Assembly: GCA_905200615.1 (NCBI GenBank)
Contig: CAJKLB010000002.1
Span: 47,501 to 111,500 of the forward strand
Direction of reading: 5' to 3'
From: an uncultured Selenomonadales bacterium
GTDB lineage: Bacteria; Bacillota; Clostridia; Christensenellales; QALW01
Length of the DNA stretch: 64,000 nt
Shown here in pieces: positions 61,590-64,000 of this stretch; within the stretch, counting starts at the first letter, position 1; each line of letters begins with the position of its first letter. Under the pieces are notes generated by a model. That model saw only the letters and a list, made by a program, of their open reading frames with translations, had not been told where the DNA came from and made no database searches. The position numbers and the translations under genes are program-made.

Positions 61590-62783
61590 ATGAAAGTTTT
61601 AGTTATCAACGCAGGTTCCAGTTCACTGAAATATCAGCTGATTGACATGGAAAATGAATCTGTTATCGCAAAAGGCGCCATTGATCGTATCGGCCTTGAC
61701 GGCTCAAAGCTTAAGCATACGGCAAACGGTCAAACAACAGAAATTCAAAAAAATATGAGCAATCATGAAGAAGCCATTCAATTGGTGCTTTCGACGCTGA
61801 CAGACGAAAAAATCGGCGTGATTCGTTCTATGGATGAAATCGGCGCGGTAGGACATCGGGTAGTGCACGGCGGAGATAAATTTGCCTGCTCCGTAAAAAT
61901 TTCGGATGAAGTCATCAATATGATGGAGAGCCTGATTGATTTGGCTCCGCTTCATAACCCGGCAAATTTGCAGGGAATTGCCGCATGTAAGGCCGTTATG
62001 CCCAATACGCCGATGGTAGGCGTGTTTGATACGGCTTTTCATCAGACCATGCCGGCTACATCGTATATTTACGGTATTCCGTATGAGGCATATGAGAAGT
62101 TTAAGGTAAGAAGATACGGCTTTCATGGCTCTTCCCACCGCTTTGTTTCACAGCGCTGCGCCGAGCTTTTAAATAAAAAGCCCGAAGATTTGAAAATTAT
62201 TTCCTGCCATTTGGGGAACGGATCCAGTATTGCTGCGGTCAAGGGTGGCAAATGCATGGATACGTCCATGGGACTTACACCGATTGAAGGTCTTCCTATG
62301 GGAACGCGCTGCGGAAATATCGATCCGGCTATTATTCGCTTTTTAATGAATAAATACGGCATGGATATTGATCAAATGGATGAGTATTTAAATAAAAAGA
62401 GCGGTATGCTGGGAATTTCCGGTGTAAGCAGCGATTTCCGTGACTTATGCGCTGCCGCCGAGGAAGGCAATGAGCGCGCGCAGCTGGCGCTTGATATTTT
62501 CTGTTACCATGTAAAGAAATATATCGGCGCTTACGCGGCGGCTATGGGCGGAGTAGACGCTATTGTATTTACTGCGGGCGTAGGCGAGAATACGGAAACC
62601 GTTCGCGCGGCTTCTGTTGAGGGACTTGAATTTCTGGGCGTGAAGCTGGATAAACAAGCTAATAAGGTAAAAGGGAAGGAAGCGGTTATCTCAGCTCCGG
62701 ATTCCAGAGTTAAGGTGCTTGTGATTCCAACCAATGAAGAACTGGTTATCGCACGGGATACCGCTGAGCTTTCAAAAATGTAA
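61590..62783 (+). CDS. ackA: Acetate kinase
   Basis: Acetyl-phosphate plus ADP to acetate plus ATP, the main energy-yielding end step of anaerobic fermenters. 397 residues with VLVINAGSSSLKYQL, HRVVHGG, HLGNGSS and TAGVGENT motifs. GGAGG precedes ATG. No pta gene is next to it. Divergent from tmcAL. Confidence 0.98.
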   Translation: MKVLVINAGSSSLKYQLIDMENESVIAKGAIDRIGLDGSKLKHTANGQTTEIQKNMSNHEEAIQLVLSTLTDEKIGVIRSMDEIGAVGHRVVHGGDKFACSVKISDEVINMMESLIDLAPLHNPANLQGIAACKAVMPNTPMVGVFDTAFHQTMPATSYIYGIPYEAYEKFKVRRYGFHGSSHRFVSQRCAELLNKKPEDLKIISCHLGNGSSIAAVKGGKCMDTSMGLTPIEGLPMGTRCGNIDPAIIRFLMNKYGMDIDQMDEYLNKKSGMLGISGVSSDFRDLCAAAEEGNERAQLALDIFCYHVKKYIGAYAAAMGGVDAIVFTAGVGENTETVRAASVEGLEFLGVKLDKQANKVKGKEAVISAPDSRVKVLVIPTNEELVIARDTAELSKM

Positions 62784-62812
62784 TTGACAAAGCGTTGCTA
62801 TCCCGATATAAT
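62784..62812 (+). promoter_or_regulatory. Consensus promoter of DUF177-rpmF
   Basis: TTGACA (62784-62789), 17-base spacer, TATAAT (62807-62812): a perfect sigma-A promoter beginning right after the ackA stop. Confidence 0.92.
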
Positions 62813-62827
62813 ATTTTAGTATTTGAA

Positions 62828-63319
62828 ATGTATATGATAATTTCGGTAAAAGAGGCTCTGCGAAATCAGGGCGAAAAATTTGAATTTCATTTGGAAGCTT
62901 CCCTTGCTCCTATGCAATATATGGGAAAAGTCAACTTTCCGGAGCCGGCAAGGGTAACGGGGTATTATATAGCCGAGGGCGATCAGGTTCGCTTTATGGG
63001 AACTGTCGCGGTTTCTTGCGTTTTTGAGTGTGATCGCTGCCTGAAGGAGTTCTCTCAGAATTTACATTTTGATTTTGAAGAAATTTATTCTAATCATGCA
63101 GAGGAAGAGCAATTCCGCATTTTGCCGAATGATACCATTGATTTTCAGCCGCTGTTGACGGATACCGTTATTGCAGGCCTTCCGATAGAACGTTTGTGCA
63201 GGGAGGACTGCAAAGGACTGTGCCCTCATTGCGGTATTGATAAAAATTTTTCATCTTGTTCATGCGAAGAAGAAAAAAGCGATAATCCTTTTTCCGCTTT
63301 GCGTGGATTAGTGGACTAA
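62828..63319 (+). CDS. DUF177 (YceD/YlbN) protein
   Basis: 163 residues from ATG 62828; ATG 62834 is equally possible. A DUF177 domain with CDRCL in the centre and a late cysteine cluster (CREDCKGLCPHCG), partner gene of L32 across bacteria, linked to 23S rRNA and L32 maturation. The promoter's -10 ends 15 bases before the start, so the mRNA leader is at most about 10-15 bases and no ribosome site is visible (near-leaderless). Confidence 0.9.
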   Translation: MYMIISVKEALRNQGEKFEFHLEASLAPMQYMGKVNFPEPARVTGYYIAEGDQVRFMGTVAVSCVFECDRCLKEFSQNLHFDFEEIYSNHAEEEQFRILPNDTIDFQPLLTDTVIAGLPIERLCREDCKGLCPHCGIDKNFSSCSCEEEKSDNPFSALRGLVD

Positions 63320-63331
63320 GGAGGTGTTCCC

Positions 63332-63517
63332 ATGGCGGTACCGAAGCGTAAGGTTTCAAGAGCAAGAAGAGACAGCAGAAGAGCAAACTGGAAGCTTTCT
63401 TTACCGGGCATTGTTGAATGTCCGCAGTGTAAAGCGCAAAAGCTGGCGCATAGAGTGTGCAAGGCTTGCGGCTATTATGACGGCAAGCAGATTATTGTTC
63501 AAAAAGAAGAAAAATAA
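63332..63517 (+). CDS. rpmF: 50S ribosomal protein L32
   Basis: 61 residues, beginning AVPKRKVSRARRDSRRANWK; zinc ribbon with CPQC and CKAC, i.e. the four-cysteine (zinc-bound, C+) form. AGGAGG lies 7 bases before ATG; 12 bases after DUF177, the standard pair. Confidence 0.98.
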   Translation: MAVPKRKVSRARRDSRRANWKLSLPGIVECPQCKAQKLAHRVCKACGYYDGKQIIVQKEEK

Positions 63518-63532
63518 AATCTTGTTCAGAAG

Positions 63533-63568
63533 AGACGTGTATCAGGAATGATAGACGTCTTTTTTTTT
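63533..63568 (+). terminator. rpmF terminator
   Basis: AGACGT (63533-63538) pairs with ACGTCT (63555-63560), with an inner TATC/GATA stem, followed by eight further T. Confidence 0.85.
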
Positions 63569-63699
63569 GCTAAAACAAAATTTTTAGAGCCGTTTTGCAT
63601 AAAAGCACTTTTTTTCCTCTACCATTAAGCAAATATTATATCTGCTTTACAAAACGGATCGTGGAAATCCTATGTATCCTAAAACATAAGTTCTTTCAT

Positions 63700-63873
63700 G
63701 GAAACTTGTCTGCAATATATTGAAAGTCGGTATCTGCATATGCCAAAAGTTTAATCTTTATAGGCGAGAACCCTATAAAATTTTACTTTCGCTGCGGAAA
63801 TAAGGACTATTCTGCGCTTTTTAAAGCGTATAAGCGTTTGTTCGGCGTTTCTCCCGGAAGCAAGAAAAAATAA
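63700..63873 (+). pseudogene. Decayed C-terminal end of an AraC-family regulator
   Basis: The frame 63793-63873 encodes CGNKDYSALFKAYKRLFGVSP and then a short basic tail and stop, the last helix-turn-helix of an AraC protein (compare GYxDxxxFxRxFKRxFGxSP). Just upstream, 63708-63760 can be read as LQYIESRYLHMPK, like the first part of an AraC domain, but stops and frame breaks separate the two. No start or sensor domain remains. A relic, not a working gene. Confidence 0.7.
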
Positions 63874-64000
63874 AAGAAGAAAATTTTCTGTTTTAAACAA
63901 AGAGCTTTTGTTCTTAATATTTTTATATCAATTCTTTTTGTAGGCTTGTCAATGATGTGTTACAGATTGGGGAAAGAAAAAAGAATATCATTAGGAGACC
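63874..64000. other. Window end, probable upstream region of next gene
   Basis: AT-rich and without a gene. The last bases contain AGGAGA, possibly the ribosome binding site of a gene starting beyond the window. Confidence 0.35.

Noticed and set aside
1..64000. CRISPR arrays, rRNA genes, prophage or insertion sequences with transposase
   Set aside because: No regularly spaced repeats, rRNA sequence, phage structural genes or transposase frames were seen.

Overview
The window looks like a chromosomal piece of an anaerobic, endospore-forming Firmicute of class Clostridia. This is inferred from gene content: an alpha/beta-type small acid-soluble spore protein, a SipL-like SPOCS/LysM protein, YlbJ, HemZ, acetate kinase, RACo-type corrinoid chemistry and a mini ferredoxin-thioredoxin-reductase protein. 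Composition is moderately AT-rich. Most ribosome binding sites are strong AGGAGG-like sites, and several promoters are near-perfect TTGACA/TATAAT. No rRNA, CRISPR array, prophage or transposase gene was seen. One tRNA (Asp) is present.

Layout. 1-2917: a heterodimer-like ABC exporter pair, the first gene cut by the window edge. 3418-4536 (-): an isolated uroporphyrinogen-decarboxylase-superfamily (URO-D) protein. 5334-6686: glmM. 7117-7193: tRNA-Asp. 7424-20353: a housekeeping run with TIGR04086 membrane protein, secD, secF, recJ, relA/spoT, dtd, a metallo-hydrolase, hemZ, hisS and aspS. 20813-33945: an accessory block on the + strand. 34379-37253: two Gfo/Idh/MocA-like genes divergent from an AraC regulator. 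37520-38233: small alarmone synthetase. 38629-41070: rfbC, rfbB, rfbD. 41478-46371: FTR-like mini-protein, two small membrane proteins, an orphan DNA methyltransferase, recG and a spore protein. 46483-52549: a HAD phosphatase, then ruvC-ruvA-ruvB-queA-tgt-yajC on the minus strand with a GNAT gene upstream. 52761-63517: sipL-like gene, alr, 5-formyl-THF cycloligase, the ylb-type cluster (rsmD, coaD, coiled-coil protein, ylbJ, ylbK, tmcAL), ackA, DUF177 and rpmF. The last 300 bases hold the decayed tail of an AraC-type regulator.

The most interesting part is 20751-33945. A consensus promoter drives a corrinoid-binding protein, a PocR/AraC regulator, four divergent URO-D-type methyltransferases, a RACo-like ferredoxin/ASKHA reactivase and a DUF2284 cysteine-rich protein. 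These are the parts of a corrinoid-dependent methyl-transfer (demethylation) system. Immediately downstream on the same strand lie a Cys-type sulfatase without a visible signal peptide, two tandem intracellular sialidase-fold proteins and an N-acetylneuraminate-lyase/DHDPS-family aldolase. My inference is that the locus handles a methylated and possibly sulfated sugar-like or aglycone substrate. The substrate and the final methyl acceptor cannot be read from this window, and no methyl-THF-type second methyltransferase, solute importer or sulfatase-maturating enzyme is encoded here.

Two degraded, non-autonomous repeat copies (about 34006-34182 and 59961-60191) share a core and one has clear terminal inverted repeats.
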